64,000 nt of DNA, from assembly GCA_902362715.1 (NCBI GenBank), contig CABIXN010000001.1, forward strand, positions 536,737 through 600,736. The letters run 5' to 3'. Shown here piece by piece: positions 7,468 to 17,041 of this stretch. Within the stretch, counting starts at the first letter, position 1, and every line of letters starts with the position of its first letter. The DNA is from Lachnospiraceae bacterium. GTDB taxonomy: Bacteria; Bacillota; Clostridia; Lachnospirales; Lachnospiraceae. The notes beneath the pieces were generated by a model that did not search any database, had not been told where the DNA came from, and saw nothing but the letters and a program-made list of their open reading frames with translations. Made by a program: the position numbers and the translations under genes.

Positions 7468-9693
7468 ATGAAAAGAAAATTGTTAGCAGTACTTCTTGCT
7501 ATGTCAATGGTATTTGTTCCGGCGGCTGTGTCTGCAGAAGAAAATACCCGGACAACAGAAGATAACATCACTGATATGAAAATATCAGACAATGGGATAA
7601 CGGATATTACCATCTATCATACCAATGATACCCATGGCTACCTAACCGGTGACGGAACGGATGTAGTGGGAATGGCTCTTGTGGGAGGATTAAAAGAGGC
7701 AGATCCGGATTCTATTCTTGTAGATGCAGGAGATGCCACCCAGGGACTGCCCATTGCATCTTTGACCCAGGGAAATGATGTGATAGAGCTGATGAATCTT
7801 GCTGGTTATGATTTGATGACTGCCGGAAATCATGAATTTGATTTTGGAACAGAGGCTTTTCTGAAAAATGTCCGTCTGGCTGATTTTCCGGTTCTGGCAG
7901 CGAACATATATAAAGACGGGGCGCCGCTTTTAAAAGGCGTGCAGGAAGGAAATTCTGGATGCCACACGATTATTGAACGGAATGGAAAAAAGATTGGATT
8001 TTTCGGCCTTACAACAGTTCAGACCGCAACAGCTACCAATCCTTCCGGAATTTCAGACCTTGAGTTTTTAGAGGAAACAGAAATTGCAAAGGATGAAATT
8101 GATGAACTGGAGGCCGCGGATGTAGATGCCATTGTGGCGGTCTGCCATCTTGGGAATGGCGATGCTCCTTGTACGGCACCGGAACTTGCAGAAAGCCTTA
8201 CCGGAGCATATGAAGGAAAAGTGGACGCTATCATCGACGGACACAGTCATACTTTGGAAAATGAAACTGTTAACGGGGTACAGATTGTTCAGACCGGTTA
8301 TGGCATGAGTGCAGTAGGAGAGCTGACGCTGACCTTTACAGGGGAAGAGGTGACTGCTGTTACAGAAAAGCTTTTAAAACCATCTGATCTTAACCAGATC
8401 CGGCCAAGCAGCTCCGTGGAAGAAAAATTGCAGCAGATCACAGATTCACAGGCGGATTTACTGCAGGAAAAAGCCGGGGAAGCTCAGACAACATTATGGG
8501 CAGGATGGATTGGCGACATTGCCATGACACGGCTGGTAGAAACCAATTATGGAAACTTTGCGGCGGATGCTTTTTTGAATGCCGGTACCGCAATTGTTCA
8601 GAGTAATGGAACCGAAGAGGAAAAACAGATGCCGGTAATCGCCGTTGAAAATGGAGGTGGTATCCGGGAAGCAGTAGCCAACGGAACCATTACAAAAGGG
8701 GATCTGATTTCTACCTTTCCTTTTTCCAATACACTGTATATGAAAAAAATTACGCCGGCTGTTTTGTATCAGATGATGGAGCAGTCAGGAAGCCTTCTTG
8801 CAGGACAGGACCAGAATACCGGAATGCTTCTTCAAAAGCAGATTTCCGGCGGATTTCTGCAGATTGGCGGATTTAAGGTTGTATTTAATCCGGATGGAGA
8901 GAATGGAAACAGAGTAGTTTCGGTAACTTTGGACGGACAGAAAAAAGCTTTGGACCGGAATGATACAAAAACTGCTATTCTTCTGGTAAGTAATAATTAT
9001 ATTATGAGCGGCGGAAATGATTATACCATGCTGGCAGATCTTCCCAAATACAGAGAGGCCGGCGGAGAATTAGAGACGATTCAGGAGTATTTAAAGCAGT
9101 GTCTGGCACAGGGAATTATGGATCAGTATGCAGGAACCCAGGGCCGGATTTCCTACACAGGAAGTGTGTACCAGCCAAAAGATTATACAGTTTCTGTAAA
9201 AATTACAGATGAAGCAGGGGTGCCTCTGGAAAATAAAGAGCTTTCTTACCGGGTAGACGGAGGAAAACGTACAAATGGAACTACAGATGCGCAGGGCCTT
9301 TTGAAAATACAGGTATCTGACGGCGGACATGGAATCCGGCTGTCTGATGCACAAAAAGAAATCTATGTAGATAATTATACGGGACTTGGAATTGCAGAGG
9401 ATGATCTTCGCCAGATACCGGTACTTACATTTCTTTCGGATGGAAGCTGTGATCCGATAGCAGACGAAACCGAAGGGGAGACTGAGAAAAATCCACCGTC
9501 AGAGGAACCAAAGATACCCAATGATCAGACAGAAAAAGAGAATAAAAATCCGGAAACGAATATGGAAACCGTATCTGAATCGGAAGCTGTAAAAACCGGT
9601 GATGAATCTTTCCTGATTTTCTGGGTAATCGTATCTGGAGCGGGAGCTGCCGGTATTGTTCTTCTGACTGCAAAAGTAAAACAGAAAATTTGA
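7468..9693 (+). CDS. Cell-wall bound 5'-nucleotidase / metallophosphoesterase
   Basis: About 741 residues from the ATG at 7468, chosen over the ATG at 7432 because it has a GAAGGGAAAGG site and yields a clean signal peptide ending at VSA. The metallophosphoesterase domain shows HTNDTHG, DAGDATQG, GNHEFDFG and GHSHTLEN metal-ligand motifs; the 5'-nucleotidase C-terminal domain follows (NFAADAFLNA, ENGGGIREAV, NNYIMSGGNDY). An acidic Pro-rich linker leads to VKTGD, a hydrophobic segment and a short basic tail, a sortase-type anchor with a non-canonical motif. The enzyme is expected to dephosphorylate extracellular nucleotides to salvage nucleosides and phosphate. Confidence 0.9.
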   Translation: MKRKLLAVLLAMSMVFVPAAVSAEENTRTTEDNITDMKISDNGITDITIYHTNDTHGYLTGDGTDVVGMALVGGLKEADPDSILVDAGDATQGLPIASLTQGNDVIELMNLAGYDLMTAGNHEFDFGTEAFLKNVRLADFPVLAANIYKDGAPLLKGVQEGNSGCHTIIERNGKKIGFFGLTTVQTATATNPSGISDLEFLEETEIAKDEIDELEAADVDAIVAVCHLGNGDAPCTAPELAESLTGAYEGKVDAIIDGHSHTLENETVNGVQIVQTGYGMSAVGELTLTFTGEEVTAVTEKLLKPSDLNQIRPSSSVEEKLQQITDSQADLLQEKAGEAQTTLWAGWIGDIAMTRLVETNYGNFAADAFLNAGTAIVQSNGTEEEKQMPVIAVENGGGIREAVANGTITKGDLISTFPFSNTLYMKKITPAVLYQMMEQSGSLLAGQDQNTGMLLQKQISGGFLQIGGFKVVFNPDGENGNRVVSVTLDGQKKALDRNDTKTAILLVSNNYIMSGGNDYTMLADLPKYREAGGELETIQEYLKQCLAQGIMDQYAGTQGRISYTGSVYQPKDYTVSVKITDEAGVPLENKELSYRVDGGKRTNGTTDAQGLLKIQVSDGGHGIRLSDAQKEIYVDNYTGLGIAEDDLRQIPVLTFLSDGSCDPIADETEGETEKNPPSEEPKIPNDQTEKENKNPETNMETVSESEAVKTGDESFLIFWVIVSGAGAAGIVLLTAKVKQKI

Positions 9694-9742
9694 TAAGCTG
9701 CTGGAAAAAACAAATTTATCGTACAAGAATGGAGTGTTGAAG

Positions 9743-10507
9743 ATGAAGCTATATGAAATATATTTCAGTCCTGCAGGGGGAACAAAAAAAGTATCAGATC
9801 TGATCTGTGAGGAATGGAATTTTGAAAAAACAGAGATTGATTTGATGAGAAGAAAACTGCCGGCGGCCGATTTTAATGAGGATGATATCTGCCTGATTGC
9901 TGTTCCTTCTTTTGGAGGACGTGTTCCGGAACCTGTGCTGCGGCACCTGTCTGAGATGAATGGAAATCAGGCGGCCGCTGTTTTGACAGTTGTATATGGG
10001 AACCGTCATTATGATGATACCCTTCTAGAGCTGAAAGAATGTGCAGACCAGGCGGGATTTCGCTGCGTGGCGGCTATTGCAGCGGTGGCGGAGCATTCGA
10101 TTATGCATCAGTTTGCGGCAGGAAGACCGGATGCCAAAGATCAGGAACAGCTGAAAACATTTGCGGTTCAGATTGCAGAAATGTGGAATAAAAACCCGAA
10201 GGAACGGACAGAAGCAGAAGTTCCCGGAAACAAACCTTTGAAAGAATATACAGGAGTTCCCTTTAAACCAAAAGCCGGCAGAAACTGTGACCGGTGCGGT
10301 GCCTGCGCGGAGGCCTGCCCTGTGGGAGCTATTCCAAGAGAGAATCCGGATACAGTAAATGCAGAACACTGTATTTCCTGTATGCACTGTATTTCTGTCT
10401 GTCCCAAGCAGGCAAGAAAAATTGATAAAAAACTGGTATGGCTGGCTTCTCAGAAGATGAAAAAAGCCTGCAGTGAACGGAAAGAAAATGAATTATTTCT
10501 AAATTAG
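9743..10507 (+). CDS. Flavodoxin-ferredoxin fusion (EFR1-type ferrodoxin protein)
   Basis: About 254 residues. The N-terminal part (YEIYFSPAGGTKKVSDLI, later AVPSFGGRVPEP) is a flavodoxin-like FMN domain; the C-terminal part has two 4Fe-4S motifs, CDRCGACAEACPVGAI and CISCMHCISVCPKQA. Such proteins move electrons between ferredoxin pools and unknown partners. The ATG at 9743 with GGAG eight bases upstream is preferred to the GTG at 9734. The gene is only about 26 bases before the GH3 gene, so they may be cotranscribed, but no shared function is evident. Confidence 0.88.
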   Translation: MKLYEIYFSPAGGTKKVSDLICEEWNFEKTEIDLMRRKLPAADFNEDDICLIAVPSFGGRVPEPVLRHLSEMNGNQAAAVLTVVYGNRHYDDTLLELKECADQAGFRCVAAIAAVAEHSIMHQFAAGRPDAKDQEQLKTFAVQIAEMWNKNPKERTEAEVPGNKPLKEYTGVPFKPKAGRNCDRCGACAEACPVGAIPRENPDTVNAEHCISCMHCISVCPKQARKIDKKLVWLASQKMKKACSERKENELFLN

Positions 10508-10533
10508 GAAATAAAAGTGACGGAGTGTATGTT

Positions 10534-12963
10534 ATGGAACCGGAAGAGATTCTTGGACAACTTACCCTGGAGGAAAAGGCTGCGCTGTTAAGCGGGAAAA
10601 CCATGTGGCAGACAAGAGATATAAAGAGACTGGACATTCCTTCTGTGTTCTGTGCAGACGGACCCCACGGTTTGAGGCGTCAGGGAAAGCAGGGGGATTA
10701 TCTTGGAATTAGAACCTCGCTTCCGGCCACCTGTTTTCCAACGGCATCTGCAGTGGCCAACAGCTGGGATGAGACTTTGGCAGAGGAAATCGGAACCGCT
10801 CTGGGAGAAGAGGCTGTTTTACAGGATGTGCAGATCTTACTTGGCCCGGGACTGAATATTAAACGGAATCCTCTGTGCGGCAGAAACTTTGAATATTTTT
10901 CAGAAGATCCCTGCCTGTCGGGGAAAATGGCGGCGGCTTATGTAAGAGGCATCCAAAAAAAAGGCGTTTATGCCTGTATAAAGCATTTCGCGGTAAATAA
11001 TCAGGAGTGCAGGCGGATGTCTGTAAATGCGGTGGTTGATGAGCGCACACTTCGGGAAATATATCTTACCGGCTTTGAGATTGCGGTAAAAGAAGGAAAA
11101 GCCAAAGCCGTGATGACAAGCTATAACCGGGTGAATGGAGCATATGCCAATGAAAATGAGCATCTTTTAAGGGAGATTCTCAGGAAAGAATGGGGATTTT
11201 CCGGGATCGTAATTACAGACTGGGGAGGCTCTAATGATCATGTAAAAGGAACAAAAGCCGGTTCGAATCTGGAGATGCCGGCATCCGGGCTTTCTTCTGC
11301 AAAAGAACTGGTGGAAGCTGTGGAAAACGGCAGTTTGAAAGAAGAAGTACTAGACCAGAGAGTGCTGGAGCTTTTGCGGGCAGTGCTGGATTTAAAAAGT
11401 AAAAAGCAAAAGACCGGTGATTTATATTCACAAAAGGCACATCACAGGCTTGCCCGAAAAGCAGCGGCCCAAAGCTGCGTTTTGTTAAAAAATGAGAATC
11501 ATCTTCTGCCGCTGAAAATTGGATGCAAGGCAGCTGTGATCGGCGACTTTGCATTTTCACCAAGATATCAGGGAGCGGGATCCTCACTGGTGCGTCCGGT
11601 TTTATTGGATACACCAAAGGATGAGCTTTTTTTATCCGGTCTTAAAACAGCTTGGGCACATGGATATCTCCGGAATGGGAAAAGCAGCCGGAAACTGGAA
11701 CAGGAAGCTTTAAAGGCAGCGGCAGGTGCAGATGTTGTTTTATATTTTTTTGGCCTGACAGAAGCAAGTGAGTCCGAAGCCCTTGACCGGAGCCATATGA
11801 GAGTTCCTCAAAATCAGATTGACCTGCTGTATAAACTGTCAGAAGTCAATTCACATATTGTAGGAATTTTAAGCGGCGGCTCTGCGGTGGAGGCGCCCTG
11901 GGAATCCTGCTGTGAAGCCATCCTGTATGGAGGTCTTTTAGGAGAAGCCGGAGGAGGAGCTGTGGCCGATCTGATAACCGGGCGGGTAAATCCTTCCGGA
12001 AAACTCAGTGAAACCTATCCTGTTTGTTACAAAGACTGTCCCTCATACAGCTATTTTCCCGGAACGGGAAAAAATTCCGAATACAGAGAAGGCATTTATA
12101 CGGGATACCGATACTATGAAACTGCCGGGATTCCTGTACGTTACCCTTTTGGGTTCGGACTGTCTTATACGGATTTTGCTTATTCAGATCTTTCTTTGTC
12201 CCAAGAGGGGGCAACCTTTTGTTTAAAGAATGCTGGCTGCTTTGACGGCGCAGAAACAGCCCAGCTGTACATAGGAAGGAAGGATAGTCAGATCTTTCGC
12301 CCTGCAAAAGAATTAAAAGGGTTTCAGAAAGTGTTTCTGAAAGCCGGAGAAACAAAACAAATTACACTTTTCTTTGATGATAAGACCTTTCGGTATTGGA
12401 ATGTTAAAACAAATAGCTGGGAGGTGGAAGGCGGCAGGTATCAGATTATGATCGGTTCAGATGTTTTGGATATCCGGCTGATGGCAGAGCTTGAAGTAAA
12501 AGGGACAACAAAGCTGTTCCCATATCAGAGAGAGGAGATGGAAAATTATTATAAAGGGGCAGCTGCCCAGATTTCAAAGGAAGAGTTCGAATGTCTCCTT
12601 GGATATCCCGTCCCGGACGGCGTCTGGCAGGAACCGCTTGAACGAAATGATACCGTCAGTCAGATGATTTATGCCAGAAACCGGGGAGCCAGATTTGTGT
12701 GCCGCTGTCTTATACGGCTTATAAACAGAAGACAGCGCCTAGGTAAACCAGGTCTGAATATTTTGTTTATCTATAACATGACTTTTCGCAGCATGGCGAA
12801 ACTGACAGGAGGTTTCATCAATATGGAAATGGCAGAAGGACTGGTACAGATTGTAAACGGACAGGTTTTGAAAGGTATCAGAAATGTTGTCAGCGCATTT
12901 TTAAGGAAACAAAAAACAGAAAAACAATACAGAAAAATTCTGGAAAAGGGGCAGGGCCGGTGA
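10534..12963 (+). CDS. Glycoside hydrolase family 3 protein (beta-glucosidase-like)
   Basis: About 809 residues from ATG 10534 (CGGAG site; the upstream GTG at 10525 is less likely). The N-terminal TIM-barrel carries CADGPHGLRRQ, KHFAVNNQE and GFSGIVITDWGG, in which Asp229 is the expected nucleophile. The second domain begins near LLKNENHLLPL and the fibronectin-like domain near FGFGLSYTDF. There is no signal peptide, so the enzyme probably acts in the cytoplasm on imported oligosaccharides. After the usual C-terminus there is an extra basic, helical segment of about 120 residues with the MTFRSMAKLTGG block. Substrate cannot be told from the sequence. Confidence 0.92.
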   Translation: MEPEEILGQLTLEEKAALLSGKTMWQTRDIKRLDIPSVFCADGPHGLRRQGKQGDYLGIRTSLPATCFPTASAVANSWDETLAEEIGTALGEEAVLQDVQILLGPGLNIKRNPLCGRNFEYFSEDPCLSGKMAAAYVRGIQKKGVYACIKHFAVNNQECRRMSVNAVVDERTLREIYLTGFEIAVKEGKAKAVMTSYNRVNGAYANENEHLLREILRKEWGFSGIVITDWGGSNDHVKGTKAGSNLEMPASGLSSAKELVEAVENGSLKEEVLDQRVLELLRAVLDLKSKKQKTGDLYSQKAHHRLARKAAAQSCVLLKNENHLLPLKIGCKAAVIGDFAFSPRYQGAGSSLVRPVLLDTPKDELFLSGLKTAWAHGYLRNGKSSRKLEQEALKAAAGADVVLYFFGLTEASESEALDRSHMRVPQNQIDLLYKLSEVNSHIVGILSGGSAVEAPWESCCEAILYGGLLGEAGGGAVADLITGRVNPSGKLSETYPVCYKDCPSYSYFPGTGKNSEYREGIYTGYRYYETAGIPVRYPFGFGLSYTDFAYSDLSLSQEGATFCLKNAGCFDGAETAQLYIGRKDSQIFRPAKELKGFQKVFLKAGETKQITLFFDDKTFRYWNVKTNSWEVEGGRYQIMIGSDVLDIRLMAELEVKGTTKLFPYQREEMENYYKGAAAQISKEEFECLLGYPVPDGVWQEPLERNDTVSQMIYARNRGARFVCRCLIRLINRRQRLGKPGLNILFIYNMTFRSMAKLTGGFINMEMAEGLVQIVNGQVLKGIRNVVSAFLRKQKTEKQYRKILEKGQGR

Positions 12964-12995
12964 GAAAAAAATCAGGTTTTTTCCTTTATTACTCC

Positions 12996-13023
12996 TTGCG
13001 GAGATTCCCATTTGGTGTATAAT
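12996..13023 (+). promoter_or_regulatory. Candidate sigma-A promoter upstream of carB
   Basis: TTGCGG (12996-13001) and a perfect TATAAT (13018-13023) are separated by 16 bases. The predicted transcript would start near 13030, right at the AAGGAGG of the possible leader peptide. Confidence 0.6.
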
Positions 13024-13042
13024 ATCACAAGGAGGATGAATC

Positions 13043-13090
13043 ATGCCTGTAAAGAGAACGGGAAAGCTTCATCTTAGATATTATTTTTGA
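13043..13090 (+). CDS. Possible 15-residue leader peptide upstream of carB
   Basis: An ATG with an ideal AAGGAGG site seven bases upstream opens a frame encoding MPVKRTGKLHLRYYF, ending 33 bases before the carB start. It contains two Arg and two Lys codons and ends in three aromatic residues. No match to a known family is claimed. Its position directly behind a TATAAT promoter and before carB suggests a leader peptide that could sense arginine or couple translation, but it could also be a chance frame. Confidence 0.35.
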   Translation: MPVKRTGKLHLRYYF

Positions 13091-13123
13091 ATTCAGAAGA
13101 CTTTACAAACAGGAGGAAATACG

Positions 13124-16100
13124 ATGTCTCAAAGAAAAGATATCCATAAAGTACTGATAATCGGTTCCGGTCCTATCATCATTGGTCAGGCGTGTGAATT
13201 TGATTATTCAGGAACCCAGGCCTGCAAGGCCCTCAGAAGTTTGGGGTATGAAATCGTACTTGTAAACTCAAATCCTGCAACTATTATGACAGATCCGGAA
13301 ACAGCAGATGTAACTTACATTGAGCCGTTGAATGTAGAGCGAATTGAGCAGATTATTGCAAAAGAGAGACCAGATGCATTGTTGCCAAATCTTGGAGGAC
13401 AGTCCGGTCTTAATTTATGTTCAGAGCTTTCACAGGCAGGGATTCTGGACAAATATAATGTTCAGGTTATTGGAGTTCAGGTGGATGCTATTGAACGTGG
13501 CGAGGACCGGATTGAGTTTAAGAAAACCATGGACAGTCTTGGCATTGAGATGGCAAGGAGCGAAGTGGCTTATTCTGTGGAAGAAGCTTTAGAGATTGCA
13601 GACCGGCTTGGATATCCGGTTGTACTTCGTCCTGCATATACAATGGGAGGCGCCGGCGGCGGTCTTGTTTATAATGTAGAAGAGTTAAAGACCGTATGCG
13701 CCAGAGGGCTTCAGGCAAGTCTTGTGGGACAGGTTCTGGTAGAAGAATCCATCCTTGGCTGGGAAGAGCTGGAGCTGGAAGTTGTCCGGGATGCCAATAA
13801 CAATATGATTACGGTCTGCTTTATTGAAAATATTGATCCTTTAGGCGTGCATACCGGGGATTCTTTCTGTTCTGCGCCAATGCTTACCATTTCAGAGGAA
13901 GTGCAGAAGCGTCTTCAGGAAAAATCTTATAAGATTGTGGAATCCATTCAGGTTATTGGAGGAACAAATGTGCAGTGGGCCCATGATCCGAAAACAGACA
14001 GGGACATTGTTATTGAAATTAATCCAAGAACCTCCCGTTCTTCTGCACTTGCATCCAAAGCAACCGGTTTTCCTATCGCTTTGGTTTCCGCCATGCTTGC
14101 AACCGGGCTGACTCTTGAAGATATTCCATGTGGAAAATACGGTACCCTTGATAAATATGTTCCAGACGGAGATTATGTGGTAATCAAGTTCGCCCGCTGG
14201 GCATTTGAAAAGTTCAAGGGCGTAGAGGATAAGCTGGGAACCCAGATGCGTGCGGTAGGCGAAGTTATGAGTATCGGGAAAACCTACAAAGAAGCGTTTC
14301 AGAAGGCAATCCGAAGCCTGGAGACTGGACGCTATGGTCTGGGACATGCTAAGGATTTTGATAAAAAATCAAAGGAAGAGCTTTTAAAGATGCTGATCCA
14401 GGCATCCAGCGAACGTCATTTCATTATGTATGAAGCCTTAAGAAAAGGCGCTTCCGTGGATGAAATCCATGAAATCACAAAAGTAAAACATTATTTTATT
14501 GAGCAGATGAAAGAACTGGTGGAGGAAGAGGAAGCCCTGCTTGCAAAGAAAGGCCATCTGCCTTCTGATGAAGCCCTGATTTCGGCAAAGAAAAACGGAT
14601 TTTCTGATAAATATTTGAGTCAAATTCTGGATGTAACAGAAGATGAAGTGCGCCAAAAACGAATTGCCCTTGGTGTGGAAGAAGCCTGGGAGGGTGTTCA
14701 TGTAAGCGGTACAAAAGACAGCGCTTACTATTATTCAACCTATAATGCAGAGGATAAAAATCCAATCGCCAGTGACAAACCAAAGATTATGATTCTCGGT
14801 GGAGGTCCTAACCGGATTGGACAGGGAATCGAGTTTGATTACTGCTGTGTACATGCATCTTTGGCCTTAAAGAAACTGGGATTTGAGACCATTATTGTAA
14901 ACTGCAATCCGGAGACTGTTTCAACCGATTACGATACATCAGATAAACTCTATTTTGAGCCGCTGACACTGGAAGATGTGTTAAGCATTTATAAAAAAGA
15001 AAAACCCGTTGGGGTTATTGCGCAGTTCGGCGGCCAGACACCGTTAAATCTGGCTTCTGATCTGGAGAAAAACGGAGTAAAAATCCTTGGAACTGCTCCA
15101 TCTGTGATTGATCTGGCGGAAGACCGCGATCTGTTCCGGGAAATGATGGATAAGCTTGAAATCCCCATGCCAGAGTCCGGTATGGCAGTCAATGTAGAAG
15201 AAGCATTAAAAATTGCAGATGAGATTGGGTATCCTGTTATGGTTCGTCCTTCTTATGTTCTTGGCGGTCGGGGAATGGAAGTGGTATATGATGCGGACAG
15301 CATGGCCGGTTATATGGAAGCTGCGGTAGGAGTAACTCCTGACAGACCAATTTTAATTGACCGGTTCCTGGGACATGCTACAGAATGTGAGGCGGATGCC
15401 ATCAGCGACGGAACCCATGCATTTGTTCCCGCTGTTATGGAACACATTGAGCTTGCAGGGGTTCATTCCGGAGATTCCGCATGTATTGTGCCTTCAAAAT
15501 ATATTTCAGAAGAAAATGTGAAAACAATCAAGGAATACACCAGAAAGATTGCGGAGGAAATGCATGTAAAAGGCCTGATGAATATGCAGTATGCCATTGA
15601 AAACGGAAAAGTGTATGTTCTGGAAGCAAATCCAAGGGCATCCCGTACGGTACCGCTGGTATCAAAAGTATGCAATATCCGCATGGTGCCTCTGGCAATT
15701 GATATTGTAACATCGGAACTGACAGGCAGACCATCACCGGTTCCCGGATTAAAAGAACAGCAGATTCCATATTATGGAGTAAAAGAATCTGTATTTCCCT
15801 TTAACATGTTCCAGGAAGTTGATCCGGTACTGGGACCTGAAATGCGCTCTACAGGAGAGGTTCTGGGCCTTTCACGGTATTATGGAGAAGCGTTCTATAA
15901 AGCTCAGGAAGCCACCCAGACAAAGCTGCCCCTGGAAGGAACCGTGCTTATTTCTGTAAATGACAAGGATAAACCGGAAGTTGTAGATCTGGCTAGAGAT
16001 TTTGCAGATGCAGGATTCAAGATTATTGCCTCTAGACACACCTGTGATTTGATTCGTGAAGCTGGAATTGAGGCTGAGATGGTTAATAAGCTTCAGGAGG

Positions 16101-16348
16101 GAAGACCCAATATGCTGGATCTGATTACAAACGGTCAAATTGATTTAATTATCAATACTCCGGTTGGTCAGGAACGGAAAGCAGATGACAGTTATTTAAG
16201 AAAAGCTGCAATCAAAAAGAAGGTCGCCTATATGACAACAATGGCTGCGGCGAAAGCTACTATCAGCGGAATCAGGTCTTTGAAAAAGCATGGAATCAGT
16301 GAATTAAAATCTCTGCAGGAATATCATGCAGAGATCACAGACAAATAG
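13124..16348 (+). CDS. carB: Carbamoyl-phosphate synthase large subunit
   Basis: 1074 residues, the usual family length. The duplicated ATP-grasp synthetase halves are visible: the first begins KVLIIGSGPIIIGQACEFDYSG, the second KIMILGGGPNRIGQGIEFDY, with glycine loops GGAGGG and GGRGM in each half. The C-terminal 130 residues are the MGS-like regulatory domain (LISVNDKDKPEVVDLARDF). The subunit makes carbamoyl phosphate from bicarbonate, ATP and ammonia delivered by the CarA glutaminase, for pyrimidine and arginine synthesis. Strong AGGAGG site. No carA is adjacent on either side, so CarA must come from elsewhere. Confidence 0.97.
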   Translation: MSQRKDIHKVLIIGSGPIIIGQACEFDYSGTQACKALRSLGYEIVLVNSNPATIMTDPETADVTYIEPLNVERIEQIIAKERPDALLPNLGGQSGLNLCSELSQAGILDKYNVQVIGVQVDAIERGEDRIEFKKTMDSLGIEMARSEVAYSVEEALEIADRLGYPVVLRPAYTMGGAGGGLVYNVEELKTVCARGLQASLVGQVLVEESILGWEELELEVVRDANNNMITVCFIENIDPLGVHTGDSFCSAPMLTISEEVQKRLQEKSYKIVESIQVIGGTNVQWAHDPKTDRDIVIEINPRTSRSSALASKATGFPIALVSAMLATGLTLEDIPCGKYGTLDKYVPDGDYVVIKFARWAFEKFKGVEDKLGTQMRAVGEVMSIGKTYKEAFQKAIRSLETGRYGLGHAKDFDKKSKEELLKMLIQASSERHFIMYEALRKGASVDEIHEITKVKHYFIEQMKELVEEEEALLAKKGHLPSDEALISAKKNGFSDKYLSQILDVTEDEVRQKRIALGVEEAWEGVHVSGTKDSAYYYSTYNAEDKNPIASDKPKIMILGGGPNRIGQGIEFDYCCVHASLALKKLGFETIIVNCNPETVSTDYDTSDKLYFEPLTLEDVLSIYKKEKPVGVIAQFGGQTPLNLASDLEKNGVKILGTAPSVIDLAEDRDLFREMMDKLEIPMPESGMAVNVEEALKIADEIGYPVMVRPSYVLGGRGMEVVYDADSMAGYMEAAVGVTPDRPILIDRFLGHATECEADAISDGTHAFVPAVMEHIELAGVHSGDSACIVPSKYISEENVKTIKEYTRKIAEEMHVKGLMNMQYAIENGKVYVLEANPRASRTVPLVSKVCNIRMVPLAIDIVTSELTGRPSPVPGLKEQQIPYYGVKESVFPFNMFQEVDPVLGPEMRSTGEVLGLSRYYGEAFYKAQEATQTKLPLEGTVLISVNDKDKPEVVDLARDFADAGFKIIASRHTCDLIREAGIEAEMVNKLQEGRPNMLDLITNGQIDLIINTPVGQERKADDSYLRKAAIKKKVAYMTTMAAAKATISGIRSLKKHGISELKSLQEYHAEITDK

Positions 16349-16436
16349 GATACGAAAAGAGTAAGAGGTGCTGTATTGTCATGTTTCATATAAAGCACCT
16401 GGCAGCCGTCTGAATCAAGATAACAAATCATTAAAA

Positions 16437-16487
16437 AACAGGGAAATCTGACAGATTATGAATAATCGTCGGATTTCCCTGTTTTAG
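16437..16487 (+). terminator. Strong, probably bidirectional terminator after carB
   Basis: Long arms starting AACAGGGAAATC (16437-16448) pair with GATTTCCCTGTT ending near 16484, extended by GAC and GATTAT pairs with one G-T wobble and one bulge. An A-run before and a TTTTA after the stem fit termination on either strand. Confidence 0.75.
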
Positions 16488-16531
16488 CTGTAAACATAAC
16501 TGAAAAACAAAAACAGATTGGAGCTGCGATT

Positions 16532-16855
16532 ATGGAAAATAAGAGGAACAAAAAAATTCTACAGGAGCATCTGATTTATGAAATCCTTTCTGTAGTAGAA
16601 GAAATTCCGGAGGGGAATGTGGCTACCTACGGACAGATTGCCCGTCTGATTGGAAGAGATAAAAATGCGAGACTTGTAGGGAAAGTTCTTAGTATGGCAG
16701 AATATTACGGAACCTATCCCTGTCACAGAGTTGTAAATCATGCGGGAAGACTGGTTCCCGGATGGATAGAACAAAGAGATCTGCTCCTTTTGGAGGATGT
16801 GCCTTTTAAAAATTGTACGCACGTGGATTTAAAGCGCTGTCAATGGGACTGCTGA
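16532..16855 (+). CDS. MGMT / alkyltransferase-like DNA repair protein
   Basis: 107 residues, only the DNA-binding and active-site domain of the methylguanine-DNA methyltransferase fold. VATYGQIARLIG and the PCHRVV motif with its alkyl-acceptor Cys are present, so it is not an alkyltransferase-like protein lacking Cys. Short MGMT-domain proteins of this type recognise O6-alkylguanine; whether this one transfers the alkyl group or only binds it is unclear. Single gene between the carB terminator and an SGNH-like gene. Confidence 0.85.
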   Translation: MENKRNKKILQEHLIYEILSVVEEIPEGNVATYGQIARLIGRDKNARLVGKVLSMAEYYGTYPCHRVVNHAGRLVPGWIEQRDLLLLEDVPFKNCTHVDLKRCQWDC

Positions 16856-17041
16856 TACCAGAACATTATTTATACCACTGGTATAGAGAGATATAAATAG
16901 AAATCATGATACACAGAATCTTTTGCTGTCTTTAGGAAGTATTAAGAATTTATACAGGAGTTTGGAAAGAAAGCTGTTCTACAATAAAAGCATAATAAAA
17001 ACGGAAAAATGGATGGAAAGAATTGTAGAGGAGCTGTAAAA

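Noticed and set aside
13892..14347. Minus-strand frame inside carB
   Set aside because: Shadow of the highly conserved carB coding sequence.
16871..16885. TATACC-ACT-GGTATA palindrome after the MGMT gene
   Set aside because: Too short and AT-rich; no promoter of the next gene aligns with it.
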